A stretch of 64,000 nt of DNA from CAXXOK01 sp963675925 (GCA_963675925.2 CAXXIB010000004.1:1054001-1118000); one strand, 5' to 3'. Shown: positions 1-8,636, counted from the stretch's first letter. A program made the numbers and translations. The notes: generated by a model not told the origin, from the letters alone.

Positions 1-661
1 GCTTCAGCCCCGTTGCAACAGTCTGCACCGTATGTGTGGAGCGAAAGCGCCTGCGGCTTGGCGAATGGCCGAGCTTGCGGGGTTCCTGCTCGTACTCCAG
101 CACCTTTTTGGGACTGGGCAGCTTTTGCAGCACCAACGCGGTATAGTAGGCATCGTGCAGGGCGTGGTGGAACGCGCGGTTTTCCTCTTCTTCAATCTTT
201 AGCTCTTCCATCGCGCTTTTCAGGGCTTTTTGGCTGTTGCCCAGCTTGAACACTTCGGCATAATAGCGCTGAATGTTATAGGCTTTGGGCAGCTCGCCGG
301 TATAGGAAAAGCAATCCGCATTCTGCTTGAGTACGCTGACATCGTCCGCGCCCCAGGTGCAGAGTACGGCATCGTCGCCGCAGAAATCGGCAAACTGCTG
401 CATCGCATCGGCAAAGTTGAGCTTGTCGGCCAGATCGTCCTGTGAGAGTTTTGTCATCCGCCTCACATAGGGGTGGAGGCGTTTGTAGTAGGTCGGCGAG
501 ATTAAAATATCGGTCTCGTCAACGATGCGGAAACGCTTGTCCAGCTTGACTGCACCGATTTGGATAATTTCAAACAGCAGCTTGTCGCCAATCTTTTTGT
601 ACGCAGAGGACTGAAAGCTGACCGGTTGGTTCCACTCCAAATCCATGACAATATAGTGCAT
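1..661 (-). CDS. DEDDh 3'-5' exonuclease domain protein, C-terminus cut by window edge
   Basis: This reading frame stays open from 661 down to base 1, so the C-terminus is outside the window. The N-terminus reads MHYIVMDLEWN, which has the D-x-E pair (D7, E9) of the RNase T/DnaQ exonuclease fold. A second acidic motif follows at TWGADDVSVL, and a histidine-aspartate motif at HHALHDAYYTA. These together give the DEDDh metal-binding set. The family removes nucleotides from 3' ends of DNA or RNA; KapD/ERI-1-like proteins are the closest type. An alternative in-frame ATG lies nine bases upstream (670-672); neither start has an ideal ribosome site. The acidic linker (MEELKIEEEE) sits just before the HD motif. 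Family assignment is firm; substrate is unknown. Confidence 0.85.
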   Translation of the reverse strand, partial: MHYIVMDLEWNQPVSFQSSAYKKIGDKLLFEIIQIGAVKLDKRFRIVDETDILISPTYYKRLHPYVRRMTKLSQDDLADKLNFADAMQQFADFCGDDAVLCTWGADDVSVLKQNADCFSYTGELPKAYNIQRYYAEVFKLGNSQKALKSAMEELKIEEEENRAFHHALHDAYYTALVLQKLPSPKKVLEYEQEPRKLGHSPSRRRFRSTHTVQTVATGLK

Positions 662-722
662 TCCTGAATACATCCCCAATCAAAACATAGAATAAACCTT
701 GCAAAACGATTGCGCAAGCCGC

Positions 723-1943
723 CTACAGCGAGCTTGCCGCCAGATAGGCGGTAGAAAACGCGATTTGCATATTGAATCCGCCGGTCAGTGCATCCACATC
801 CAGCACCTCACCTGCTGCGTACAGCCCTTTTGCGAGCTTGGACTCCATGGTGGAGGGATTAAACTCCTTCACGGCTGCGCCGCCTGCGGTAACCACGGCG
901 GCTTCGATGGGTTCGGGACCGGTAACCGGCAGTGGCAGTGCCTTGGTCAGCGATACCAACTGCTGGCGTGCAGCCTTGGGCAGCTCGCAGGCAGGCATCT
1001 GCGGGTTAATCCCAGCAAGTGTTGCCATGGTCGGGGCCAAATCGCCGGGGTACAGCCCACGCAGGATGGTGCTCATCTGCTTTTTACCCGCCTCGGCCAC
1101 ATCGCGCAAAATACGCGCATCAAGCTGCTCGGCCGTTAATCCGGGTTTTAAGTCCAGGGCGACCTGCAAATCCTTGCGGCCTGCCATCAGGCTGGACGCC
1201 GTTAAGACCAGCGGCCCGGAAATTCCCCGGTGCGTAAACAGCATTTCGCCGATCTCGTTTTGCAGGGTTTTCTTGCCGTCGGTCACAAGCAGGCGTACGT
1301 TTTTAAGCGACAGACCCTGCAAGGCGCGAACCCATGCTGCTTCGCTGATCAGTCCGCAAAGCGAGGCTTTGGGCGGGACAATGGTATGTCCTACGCTCTG
1401 AAGCAGGGCGTAACCGTCGCCGGTAGAGCCGGTGGCCGGATAGCTGACCCCGCCGGTGCATACGATCACAGCGCGTGCGGGAAGGGTTTCACCCGATTCC
1501 AGCTTGACACCGGTAATCGCGCCGCCGTCTATAAGCAGTGCCCGTACCCGCGCGTTCAGCCTCACAGTCACACCCAGGCTTTCGATGGCTTTTTGAAACG
1601 CTTTGGTTACATCGCTTGCCTTCTGGCTGACGGGGAAGACGCGGTTGCCGCGTTCCACGGTCGTGGGGCAGTCAAGCGTGCGCAGCAAATCCATCAGCTT
1701 CTGCGGTGGCAGGGCGCGCAGCGCGGAAAACAGAAATTTCGGATTCCGAACCACGTTTTGCATAAAGGCCTGCGGCGTGCACTGGTTGGTGACATTGCAG
1801 CGGCCTTTGCCAGTGACATAAATCTTTTTACCAAGCTTTTCGTTGCGCTCCAGCAGCAACACACGATGGCCCTGCTGCGCCGCCTGATAGGCGGCCATCA
1901 AACCCGCAGCGCCCCCGCCGATGATGATAACCGGATCAGTCAT
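723..1943 (-). CDS. NAD(P)/FAD-dependent oxidoreductase, HI0933/BaiN-like family
   Basis: The protein is 406 residues and begins MTDPVIIIGGGAAGL, a Rossmann GxGxxG FAD-binding motif directly at the N-terminus. The family signature YVTGKGRCNVTN follows near residue 45. The C-terminal signature GEVLDVDALTGGFNMQIAFS closes the flavin domain. This matches the HI0933-like (YhiN/BaiN) flavoproteins, some of which reduce bile-acid intermediates in gut Clostridia; the substrate here is not visible. A start at 2027 would overlap surE by 92 bases. The start at 1943 gives the usual short coupled overlap (ATGACTGA) with the surE stop, so it is preferred. It is the last gene of the YvlD-like/surE/flavoprotein run. 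Confidence 0.88.
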   Translation of the reverse strand: MTDPVIIIGGGAAGLMAAYQAAQQGHRVLLLERNEKLGKKIYVTGKGRCNVTNQCTPQAFMQNVVRNPKFLFSALRALPPQKLMDLLRTLDCPTTVERGNRVFPVSQKASDVTKAFQKAIESLGVTVRLNARVRALLIDGGAITGVKLESGETLPARAVIVCTGGVSYPATGSTGDGYALLQSVGHTIVPPKASLCGLISEAAWVRALQGLSLKNVRLLVTDGKKTLQNEIGEMLFTHRGISGPLVLTASSLMAGRKDLQVALDLKPGLTAEQLDARILRDVAEAGKKQMSTILRGLYPGDLAPTMATLAGINPQMPACELPKAARQQLVSLTKALPLPVTGPEPIEAAVVTAGGAAVKEFNPSTMESKLAKGLYAAGEVLDVDALTGGFNMQIAFSTAYLAASSL

Positions 1944-2703
1944 TATCTTGCGCAAACTGCTTGGCAAATGCGGCATCCAGACCGCCGCAAGGGTTGCCCA
2001 GACGGGTAAAGGTAATGTGTCCTGCATTCAAGTAGCCGATATCGGTCTGTTCATCGGACTCATCCATGGCGACACCACCAGCCAGCCAGAAGTAGGTTCC
2101 GGCGCGGGGACTTTCCCGGCGGATATAGCGATCGCGGAACCCGGCGGTAGACAGCGGCGCGACCACAGGCGGACGCAGCTCGGCTGGCTCAATGCCGGGG
2201 GCGTTGATGGAAAGCACGGCATCCGCCGCGCCCTCCAGTTGCACATAGGCCTCGGCAGCCTGCACGGACAGGTCAGCAAAATAGTGCAGCATGCTATCGG
2301 GCCGCTTGAACGCGATACTGGTGGCCACGGACGGCACATGGTTGAGTGCGCCTTCGCGCGCGGCAGCGATGGTGCCGGAATAGTGCACTGCCATGCCCGC
2401 GTTATGGCCGTTGTTTATGCCGGAAATGACAGCATCCACAGGGCTGTCGACCAGCTCGTACAAACCAAGCCGTACACAGTCCGCCGGTGTGCCGGATACC
2501 GACCATGCTTGCACGTTGGGCAGATTAAAATCCACCTCGCTGATAAAAATAGGCTCGGCCAGGGTAATGCGGTGGCTGTTGGCGCTGCGCTCGGTATGCG
2601 GCGCGCTGATACTAACCTTGTGCCCGCGGTTTACGCACGCTTCACAGAGTGCGCGGATACCCGGGGCGTGAATGCCGTCGTCGTTCACCAATAGGATATG
2701 CAT
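1936..2703 (-). CDS. surE: 5'/3'-nucleotidase SurE
   Basis: 255 residues, the normal length for SurE. The N-terminus MHILLVNDDGIHAPGI has the metal-binding DD pair of the SurE phosphatase. SGTPADCVRLGL and SGINNGHNAG are further family signatures. SurE is a divalent-cation-dependent phosphatase acting on nucleoside 5'- and 3'-monophosphates, linked to stationary-phase survival. The gene lies 12 bases downstream of the small membrane protein gene and overlaps the flavoprotein start by 8 bases, so the three are very likely cotranscribed. Confidence 0.95.
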   Translation of the reverse strand: MHILLVNDDGIHAPGIRALCEACVNRGHKVSISAPHTERSANSHRITLAEPIFISEVDFNLPNVQAWSVSGTPADCVRLGLYELVDSPVDAVISGINNGHNAGMAVHYSGTIAAAREGALNHVPSVATSIAFKRPDSMLHYFADLSVQAAEAYVQLEGAADAVLSINAPGIEPAELRPPVVAPLSTAGFRDRYIRRESPRAGTYFWLAGGVAMDESDEQTDIGYLNAGHITFTRLGNPCGGLDAAFAKQFAQDND

Positions 2704-2715
2704 GGAAATTCTCCT

Positions 2716-3069
2716 CTATCGTTTCGCACTGCGAGTAATCAAATCAATCAGCATGCGGACAATGTTGACCGAGGCTGCAACCGCAGCCGCCCACCAAAAA
2801 CTGTCCACAATGATGGCGTCCGGGTACATGCCCGCGACCGTCCACACCAGCCAGGTATCAATCAGGATATAAATCAAACCCAGCGTCAGGAAGTTGACAA
2901 TCTTGAGCAGAAGCCGCGCCAGTGGGCGCAGCAGCGCATAGAAAGCCCCCAGGGCCGCTCCGGCGATCAGCGCGGCCTGGAGTTCTGTCATATGTACGCC
3001 GGGGTAATAGGTTGCGCACAGGGGGATGGCCGCCACGGTGACCGCAAAGCGCAACACGATGGAAAACAT
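2716..3069 (-). CDS. small four-helix membrane protein, YvlD / phage-holin-superfamily-IV type
   Basis: 117 residues from the ATG at 3069, which is preceded by AAAGGGAG at good spacing; the longer start at 3135 has no ribosome site. Four hydrophobic helices are visible (about residues 5-22, 30-50, 57-77 and 90-110), with the family-typical ALLRPLARLLLKIVNFLTLG between helices 2 and 3. Databases call this family phage holin 4, but most members are chromosomal membrane proteins of unknown role; B. subtilis YvlD is one. Nothing phage-like surrounds it. It is the first gene of the operon with surE. Confidence 0.8.
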   Translation of the reverse strand: MFSIVLRFAVTVAAIPLCATYYPGVHMTELQAALIAGAALGAFYALLRPLARLLLKIVNFLTLGLIYILIDTWLVWTVAGMYPDAIIVDSFWWAAAVAASVNIVRMLIDLITRSAKR

Positions 3070-3090
3070 CACAAAACTCCCTTTCCAGCG

Positions 3091-3106
3091 TACTGTGTAC
3101 AGTATA
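3091..3106 (-). promoter_or_regulatory. -10 element overlapped by a perfect 6-2-6 dyad
   Basis: On the minus strand TATACT (plus-strand AGTATA, 3101-3106) precedes the surE operon. The palindrome TACTGTGTACAGTA (3091-3104) overlaps it, which is what a repressor site would look like. No clear -35 hexamer is seen. Confidence 0.35.
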
Positions 3107-3298
3107 GCACAAGCAGGGTAAAAAAGGTACGGCAAAAGGCTTTGCTGTCATTTCATCGGATGGCAGCCAGGCAGGGGGATATGCATGAAAAAAACATTTG
3201 CCAATCTTGCCACAGCCTACCCGTAATCCCTGTAAAAACTGCGTAAAAACAATGCGCTGTAAGCCTTACGCTGCATGGCCGCAGAGCGCTGTGAAAAC

Positions 3299-3327
3299 TT
3301 GACATAAAAGCACATCTTGTATACAAT
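3299..3327 (+). promoter_or_regulatory. sigma-A promoter upstream of a probable small RNA
   Basis: TTGACA at 3299-3304, a 17-base spacer, then TACAAT at 3322-3327. Transcription should begin near 3334, about 340 bases before rny and ahead of an intrinsic terminator at 3569-3598. Confidence 0.75.
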
Positions 3328-3333
3328 GTTACG

Positions 3334-3598
3334 TATCGGCAGTGGGTTCAATTTTGAGCCCCGGCTGTTTATCCATAGATTTTTAATTGGATTGGCTTTC
3401 CCCGCCCACAGTCACGCCGCGGCGGGTTTATGACAGGGGTCCGGCCCCTGAAGCATATTTCCGGCAATGGCGCTACAAAGGCAGAGGTATACCCTCGCCA
3501 ATGTGCTACACCGTAGCCCGGTTACGCTATCGGCATTTTGTCAATCAATCTAAAGAATCTAAACAGCCGCCGAACGGGAAATTTCCCGTCGGCTTTTT
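3334..3598 (+). ncRNA. probable independent structured small RNA of about 265 nt, unassigned
   Basis: This segment is bracketed by a near-consensus promoter and a strong intrinsic terminator, and has no convincing coding frame. Several local stems can be drawn: GGGTTC/GAGCCC (near 3343-3360), CCCGCC/GGCGGG (near 3402-3427), CAGGGG/CCCCTG (near 3434-3450) and TGGCG/CGCCA (near 3468-3502) enclosing AGAGGTATACCCT. It lacks the diagnostic motifs of RNase P, tmRNA or SRP RNA. A divergent 6S-like RNA cannot be excluded. It could also act as an attenuating leader for rny. Existence is inferred from promoter, terminator and structure; no family was recognised. Confidence 0.5.
3569..3598 (+). terminator. 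intrinsic terminator of the small RNA, upstream of rny
   Basis: GCCG-A-ACGGGAAA pairs with TTTCCCGT-CGGC and is followed by TTTTT at 3594-3598. It lies between the 3299 promoter and the rny start, so most transcripts from that promoter should end here. Confidence 0.8.
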
Positions 3599-3676
3599 CG
3601 GTTGTTCCGAAAGCCACATAATGAAGGAATAAAGCCATCGTGAGAAAACAAAATACCTGAAAGGAGATTGACGACA

Positions 3677-5218
3677 TTGAGTGTAACCCTCAGCATTATC
3701 ATTGCTGTTTTAACGCTTATCATCGGATCCGCAGGCGGCTATCTGTACCGTAAATCCACCGCCGAAAAGCGCATTGGCCGTACCGAAGCTTACGCCAAAA
3801 ACCTGCTGGAAGAAGCGACCCGTAAAGCCGATGAAAAGAAAAAAGAAACCATCCTGGAAGCCAAAGAGGAAGTTCTCCGCCTGAAAACCGATCTGGATCA
3901 GGAATGCCGGGACCGCCGCTCTGAAGTGCAGCGTTCCGAACGCCGCATCCTGCAGCGGGAAGAATCTTTGGATAAAAAGACCAGTACGCTGGAAAACCGT
4001 GAAAATCAATTAAACCAGCGCATATCGCAGCTGGAACAGGCCGAAAAGCAACTGGAGGAGAGCCATAAAAAGCAAAACGCGGAGCTGGAGCGCATCGCCG
4101 GGATGACCCAGGATGAAGCGCGCCAGATGCTCGTTAGCCGTATCCAGAAGGACGCATACCATGAAGCCGCCGCCACCGTGCGCGAAATTGAAGCCAAGGC
4201 ACGCGAGGAGGGCGAAAAGAAAGCCCGTAACATCGTAACCCTGGCCATTCAACGCTGTGCATCCGACCACGTGGCGGAGTCGACGGTATCCGTCATCGTG
4301 CTGCCCAATGACGATATGAAGGGCCGCATCATCGGCCGTGAAGGCCGCAATATCCGCGCGCTGGAAACCGCCACGGGCGTGGATCTGATTATTGACGATA
4401 CCCCCGAGGCCGTAATCGTAAGTGCGTTTGATCCGGTTCGCCGCGAGATCGCCAGATTGGCCCTGGAAAAACTGATCCAGGACGGCCGTATTCACCCTGC
4501 GCGCATTGAAGAGGTTGTCGAAAAAGCCAAGCGCGAAGTCGATAACCAAATCCGCGAAGCGGGCGATCAGGCTGTGTTTGAAACCAACCAGCATTCCATC
4601 CACCACGAACTGGTGAAGCTGCTGGGTCGGCTGAAATACCGCACCAGCTACGGCCAGAATGTGCTGAAGCATTCCATTGAAGTCAGCCATCTGGCTGGCA
4701 TCATGGCTGCTGAACTTGGCGCAGATGTTGCCCTGGCTAAACGTGCCGGTTTGCTGCACGATATCGGCAAAGGTGTAGACCACGAAGCCGAGGGTACGCA
4801 CGTAACGCTGGGCGGCGAGCTCGCCCGCAAGTACGGCGAAAGCCCAGACGTTATTCACGCCATTCTTGCCCACCACAACGATGTGGATCCCCAGACCATC
4901 GAGGCCGTGCTTGTGCAGGCCGCCGATGCCATCTCCGCCGCCCGCCCCGGTGCGCGCCGCGAGAGCCTGGAAAACTACATCAAGCGGCTTGAAAAACTTG
5001 AAGAGATCGCAAACGACTTCCCCGGCGTTGAAAAATGCTACGCCGTGCAGTCCGGCCGCGAAGTCCGCATCATGGTCAAACCAGAAGACGTATCCGACGA
5101 GGGTACCCGCCTGATGGCCAAGGACGTCGCCCGCCGCATCGAAAAAGAAATGGAATATCCGGGCCAGATTCGCGTCAATGTGATTCGCGAGACTCGTTCC
5201 ACGGACTTCGCCAAATAA
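3677..5218 (+). CDS. rny: ribonuclease Y
   Basis: Membrane-anchored endoribonuclease that starts bulk mRNA decay in Firmicutes. One N-terminal transmembrane helix is followed by a long charged coiled coil (about residues 25-190), a KH RNA-binding domain with GRIIGREGRNIR, and an HD metal-dependent phosphohydrolase domain (LLHDIGKGVDHE). The length, about 513 residues, is normal. AAGGAG at 3661-3666 is too close to the TTG at 3668, so the TTG at 3677 is the better start. The gene stands alone after the small-RNA terminator, and its own promoter was not identified. Confidence 0.95.
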   Translation: MSVTLSIIIAVLTLIIGSAGGYLYRKSTAEKRIGRTEAYAKNLLEEATRKADEKKKETILEAKEEVLRLKTDLDQECRDRRSEVQRSERRILQREESLDKKTSTLENRENQLNQRISQLEQAEKQLEESHKKQNAELERIAGMTQDEARQMLVSRIQKDAYHEAAATVREIEAKAREEGEKKARNIVTLAIQRCASDHVAESTVSVIVLPNDDMKGRIIGREGRNIRALETATGVDLIIDDTPEAVIVSAFDPVRREIARLALEKLIQDGRIHPARIEEVVEKAKREVDNQIREAGDQAVFETNQHSIHHELVKLLGRLKYRTSYGQNVLKHSIEVSHLAGIMAAELGADVALAKRAGLLHDIGKGVDHEAEGTHVTLGGELARKYGESPDVIHAILAHHNDVDPQTIEAVLVQAADAISAARPGARRESLENYIKRLEKLEEIANDFPGVEKCYAVQSGREVRIMVKPEDVSDEGTRLMAKDVARRIEKEMEYPGQIRVNVIRETRSTDFAK

Positions 5219-5222
5219 CCTC

Positions 5223-5346
5223 AGCCTGTCCATAATACCTAATCTACTTTGTCAGCTACAAGCGGCAAAGGGCATCACTTACCACTGTGTAAGCTCAGCC
5301 CCTTGCCGCTTTTGCTTCCTCGTATCTCAGGCATTCTGAACAGGCT
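5223..5346. repeat. palindromic element, copy 1
   Basis: A 124-base imperfect palindrome. Its ends are inverted copies of each other (AGCCTGTCCATAATACCT and the complement of AGGCATTCTGAACAGGCT). The centre forms AAGCGGCAA/TTGCCGCTT, conserved internal-loop bases GGCATCA and CTCAGC, and an apical stem CTTAC/GTAAG. A second full copy lies at 9665-9788 and a core copy at 5384-5462. Located just after rny, it may also serve as its terminator. Confidence 0.75.
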
Positions 5347-5383
5347 GGAGACAATCTTATAGAACAGGATTTAAAAGGCTACG

Positions 5384-5462
5384 CGTCAACGATAAACAGC
5401 GAGAGGCATCACTTACCATCATGTAAGCGCAGCCCTCGTTGTTTTTGTGTTGCGTGGCTCGG
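5384..5462. repeat. palindromic element, core-only copy 3
   Basis: Contains GTCAAC, the stem AACAGCGAG/CTCGTTGTT, the shared GGCATCACTTAC...GTAAGCGCAGCC core and a trailing TTTTTGTG. The outer inverted ends seen in the other two copies are missing or diverged. Confidence 0.6.
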
Positions 5463-5507
5463 TCATTTTTGTGGAGAATGACTATGATATAGGAATGGAA
5501 GAACCAA

Positions 5508-6239
5508 TCAAAGGTGAAAATTAAGTTTGACTGTTTGACATTGACCGTTGGGGTACTGAAACTCCAGTTTATCTTTGTTGAATATCGGATTGAATAAATG
5601 TATCAATCTATGGTGGTTAGGGCAAAGAATAATTATATTGCTTGCAGTATTATTCTGGGAATCTGAGAAATACTCAATATGATGTGCTTCACATATGTTA
5701 TTAATCATTTCTGGGAAAGGGTTGCTTCCACATAATTGACATTGGTATTTGTATAAGATCTTGAGTTGCTTTATAGTCGCTGGATTGTAAGATCTGTATC
5801 GAACTTGCGCTAACTTTGATTTCATTGAGGCTGAAGAGTCAGAACGATTCATGAGGTTTTCAAGTTCTTCTTCATCTAGTGCTGGTGCATCATAGTTCTT
5901 TGATGTATCAGTAGAAGATGGCTTCTTGTAACTTTCAATAATTGCTTGCACAATGTCAGTTAGTTCTTCGAAAGAAAAACTTTGCAGGTGTGATGCAATT
6001 CTAACTATATCATTTATGGCTGGCCGATTTATCCAACCGCGGCGTGTGCTTGCGCTATTGGGTAATGCATCGAACTCATCACGTCGAAGTTTAAGATAAT
6101 TATTGTCGTGGTCAAGCGCAATGGAGATTTGTTTAAAGGCCTCGCTTCTGGTTTTATAACCTAGCGACGTAACAGCATCCATATCATATTCAGAGAGATA
6201 ATATGCAATTGTGGATAGATCTTGACTGCTTTTCCTCAT
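5508..6239 (-). CDS. HNH endonuclease domain protein
   Basis: 243 residues from the ATG at 6239, which has GAGG eight bases upstream. The C-terminal third holds a treble-clef HNH nuclease: CQLCG, then EAHHIEYFS, then LCPNHHRLIH, giving zinc-binding cysteines and the catalytic histidine. The N-terminal part is helical and unassigned. The family nicks or cleaves DNA in restriction, mobile elements or repair. The gene is visibly more A+T-rich than its neighbours and sits beside palindromic element copies, which suggests recent transfer. No partner methylase is nearby, so a stand-alone restriction role is only a guess. Confidence 0.8.
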   Translation of the reverse strand: MRKSSQDLSTIAYYLSEYDMDAVTSLGYKTRSEAFKQISIALDHDNNYLKLRRDEFDALPNSASTRRGWINRPAINDIVRIASHLQSFSFEELTDIVQAIIESYKKPSSTDTSKNYDAPALDEEELENLMNRSDSSASMKSKLAQVRYRSYNPATIKQLKILYKYQCQLCGSNPFPEMINNICEAHHIEYFSDSQNNTASNIIILCPNHHRLIHLFNPIFNKDKLEFQYPNGQCQTVKLNFHL

Positions 6240-6278
6240 CAAATGATCCTCAGACTAAACACAAGAGCGACAATCTTT

Positions 6279-7550
6279 CTACGGCGTATTCGCCTCAATG
6301 TACTCCTCCAGCGCCCAGTTGTTGTTGCGGATGGTGCGGGAATGGGGCAAACCGACATAGCGGATGTGCCAGTCTTCGGCGAGGTAGCCGGTGATATCCT
6401 CTTTGCCTTCTTGGTAGCGGACAATGAAGCCGTAATCCCAGCAGTTTTGTTCCAGCCACTTTTGCTGGGGCGTACCCTTGAAAATGGTATCGGCCACGGT
6501 GATATCAAAGGCCAGGCCAAGCTGGTGTTCGCTGGTGCCGGGATCGGCCACAGTCAGGCGGGTGGAGGAAATGGCATTTTGGCGGCTGGAGCCGCTGGCC
6601 ATGAAACTGTCCACGGACTTGTCAAACAGTTCCTTCTGGTAGGCGTAGCTGCGGTAGCCTGCGCTGACCTGCCAGTCGGCTACACCGTCATTAACGGCGG
6701 CCTGAAACATGGTTTTTAGGGCGTTGGTCGCTTCGCGGTCACCCTCGATCTGGCTGCCTTTGACATACACCTGCGAGGAAGGCAGGACATTTCGAAGTAG
6801 CACCAGGCTGCTCGGCTTGAAATCTTCGGGCAGGGGGTTGTCGCGGTTGACCAGCACCGGCAGTGTGGCGGGATCAGGCGTTGGGGTGATCACGATCATC
6901 TTCGCGCCGGGGTCCATGACGGCAGCCAGGGTCATCGCGCCGATCACGCCATCAACATCCAGCTCGTTTTGGCGCTGGAACAGGCGAACGGCTTCTTCGG
7001 TGCCGCTTCCAAACTGCCCGTCGATTTCGCTGGTGTAAAAGCCAAGCTCCTGCAAGCGCTGCTGTACAGCGGTGACGCGGTCGGAATGCTCGCCTTTGCG
7101 AATGACCGACGGCGTAGCGGTGGGCGTTGGCGTGGGCTGATAGGTTTCGGCTTTGCCGGAGTTGAGCAGTGCCAGGGTATCGGTGCCGGCCAGGCCGTCA
7201 GCCGTCAGGTTATGCTGGGCCTGAAACAGCATCACGGCGGCGACAGTACCATCGCCAAACTGGCCATCGACGACATCGCTATAATAGCCTAAATCTTTCA
7301 GGGTTTGTTGCAGCTGCTTAACCGCGTCGTTTTGCATGCCGCGTTTCAGCACCAATGCGGTTGGCGCGGGGGTGTTGTTGGGGTCGATGGTTACATACAG
7401 CATGCTGGAAGTATCGGCGGTAGGCGTCGGGGTGGCGCTGCGCTCGATACTCAAGGTGTTATACGCGTCAAGTGCGCGAGGGACCATGACGGCGATGCCG
7501 ATTACCAGCACTGCCAAAGCGGCCCACAGCAAGCCGCGCAACCATTTCAT
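6279..7550 (-). CDS. VanY-type D,D-carboxypeptidase with two peptidoglycan-binding domains
   Basis: 423 residues. An N-terminal membrane anchor (about residues 4-25) is followed by a Thr/Pro-rich linker, two PG_binding_1 repeats (near 73-132 and 156-212, each with DGQFG and FQxQxxL signatures) joined by a TPTPT linker, and a C-terminal VanY domain. Zinc ligands are visible as H342 and D349 in SEHQLGLAFD and H395 in EDWHIRY, with E392 as probable catalytic base. The family removes terminal D-Ala from peptidoglycan stems outside the membrane. It overlaps the upstream nucleotidyltransferase by four bases (ATGA). Confidence 0.92.
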   Translation of the reverse strand: MKWLRGLLWAALAVLVIGIAVMVPRALDAYNTLSIERSATPTPTADTSSMLYVTIDPNNTPAPTALVLKRGMQNDAVKQLQQTLKDLGYYSDVVDGQFGDGTVAAVMLFQAQHNLTADGLAGTDTLALLNSGKAETYQPTPTPTATPSVIRKGEHSDRVTAVQQRLQELGFYTSEIDGQFGSGTEEAVRLFQRQNELDVDGVIGAMTLAAVMDPGAKMIVITPTPDPATLPVLVNRDNPLPEDFKPSSLVLLRNVLPSSQVYVKGSQIEGDREATNALKTMFQAAVNDGVADWQVSAGYRSYAYQKELFDKSVDSFMASGSSRQNAISSTRLTVADPGTSEHQLGLAFDITVADTIFKGTPQQKWLEQNCWDYGFIVRYQEGKEDITGYLAEDWHIRYVGLPHSRTIRNNNWALEEYIEANTP

Positions 7551-8467
7551 GAGTGTTGTTCACCCCACAGTATTTCCGGATAGATGTGCTCTGCGGTCAG
7601 CTGCCGGAGCGCCTGTTCCACCATCGGGCGGTCGGGCTTATAGGTCACGCCATACCAGCGCTCGGTGCTCTCGTATACTTTGACATGAGCCAGACCCTGC
7701 GACACCAGTGTATCCACTGCCTGGGGCAGAAAAAATTCGGCTTTCTCCACGTTTTCTTTGAGTGCCCGGTCCAAAAATGCGGGCAGCAGCGTGCCCAGGT
7801 GGCGGGCCATGGCCTGTGGGAAACACCACATATTCATGCTGACCATCGCGTGCGCGCTAAGCCGCGTATACGTCTGCTCGTCTTCGGTCATCAGCGGGCC
7901 ATCTACCGTGGAAATAATATGCGTACGCTCGACAATGGATTGCAGGGTGCCGTCCTCGGCCACATTGCAAATGCCGCGGGCAACATGGCCCGTATCGCTG
8001 AGCGTGTTTTTCAGCAGATAGCCAACCATGGCAAAATCGTCGTCCGTTTTTACGGAGCGCAGGTGCTGCGCCGCCAGCTTGAAGGACTCCGCGCCGTAAT
8101 AGTCATCGGCGTTAATCACGCAGAAAGGCGCATCTAACTGTTCCCGGGCGGTATATACCGCGTGGGCGGTGCCCCAGGGCTTAATGCGCTTATCTGGCAG
8201 AGTATAGCCCGCTGGCAGGTCGGTTAATTCCTGATAGGCAAACGACACGGGAAACTTGACCCGCGACAAAAGAAACTCGCGGAAATCCGGTTCGGTTTCG
8301 CGTTTGATGACCAGCACCGCGCGTTCAAAGCCGGCGCGTTTGGCATCGTAGAGTGAATAATCCAATATAAATTCACCGTTTGCGCCGATGGGGTCCATCT
8401 GTTTCAGGCCACCGTAGCGGCTGCCCATACCGGCTGCCATGATGAGAAGAATGGGTCCTTTTTGCAT
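7547..8467 (-). CDS. sugar-phosphate nucleotidyltransferase family protein
   Basis: 306 residues. The N-terminus has the nucleotidyltransferase loop LIMAAGMGSRYGGLKQMDPI, followed by a metal-binding INADDYYG near residue 120. These proteins activate sugar phosphates with NTPs, usually for envelope polysaccharides; the specific sugar cannot be read. AAGGAGG precedes the ATG. The stop overlaps the VanY start, so the two are coupled and a cell-envelope role is likely. Confidence 0.82.
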   Translation of the reverse strand: MQKGPILLIMAAGMGSRYGGLKQMDPIGANGEFILDYSLYDAKRAGFERAVLVIKRETEPDFREFLLSRVKFPVSFAYQELTDLPAGYTLPDKRIKPWGTAHAVYTAREQLDAPFCVINADDYYGAESFKLAAQHLRSVKTDDDFAMVGYLLKNTLSDTGHVARGICNVAEDGTLQSIVERTHIISTVDGPLMTEDEQTYTRLSAHAMVSMNMWCFPQAMARHLGTLLPAFLDRALKENVEKAEFFLPQAVDTLVSQGLAHVKVYESTERWYGVTYKPDRPMVEQALRQLTAEHIYPEILWGEQHS

Positions 8468-8496
8468 GGCGGTATCCTCCTTGTGTCGCTGCCTAT

Positions 8497-8505
8497 ATTA
8501 TAGCA
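8497..8505 (-). promoter_or_regulatory. extended -10 promoter for the nucleotidyltransferase-vanY operon
   Basis: The minus strand reads TGCTATAAT, a consensus -10 with a TGn extension, about 30 bases before the ATG. No good -35 is seen, as expected for extended -10 promoters. Confidence 0.5.
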
Positions 8506-8607
8506 TACAGCACTATCCGGGAACAGTCTTCCCGCCGGAAATTGACAGGAAATCATTGTAACTATAACGAAAATATAGAGCAGATATTACAACATATGGC
8601 ATAAGTG

Positions 8608-8636
8608 TTGACACTATGTATCATATGTGGTATAGT
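8608..8636 (+). promoter_or_regulatory. sigma-A promoter for the MBL hydrolase with a dyad over the -35
   Basis: TTGACA 8608-8613, 17-base spacer, TATAGT 8631-8636. The dyad AGTGTTGACACT (8604-8615) covers the -35. Further inverted ACATATG/CATATGT arms flank the spacer. Two related direct repeats (GGAAACAG..TTGCAATGA near 8657 and GGTAACAG..CTGCAATGA near 8719) lie in the leader. Confidence 0.65.

Noticed and set aside
1230..2694. Two long plus-strand frames opposite the flavoprotein and surE
   Set aside because: Antisense to genes with unmistakable motifs; no domains seen.
2716..3069. Prophage holin
   Set aside because: Family name only; no endolysin or other phage genes near, and the gene is the first of a housekeeping operon.
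3334..3598. RNase P RNA, tmRNA or SRP RNA
   Set aside because: The invariant motifs of these RNAs (for example GAGGAAAGUCC, the tmRNA ends, or the GGAAGGAAGCAGCC tetraloop region) are absent. 6S-like RNA was not excluded.
4010..5233. Minus-strand 407-codon open frame opposite rny
   Set aside because: Antisense shadow of RNase Y with low-complexity content and no ribosome site.
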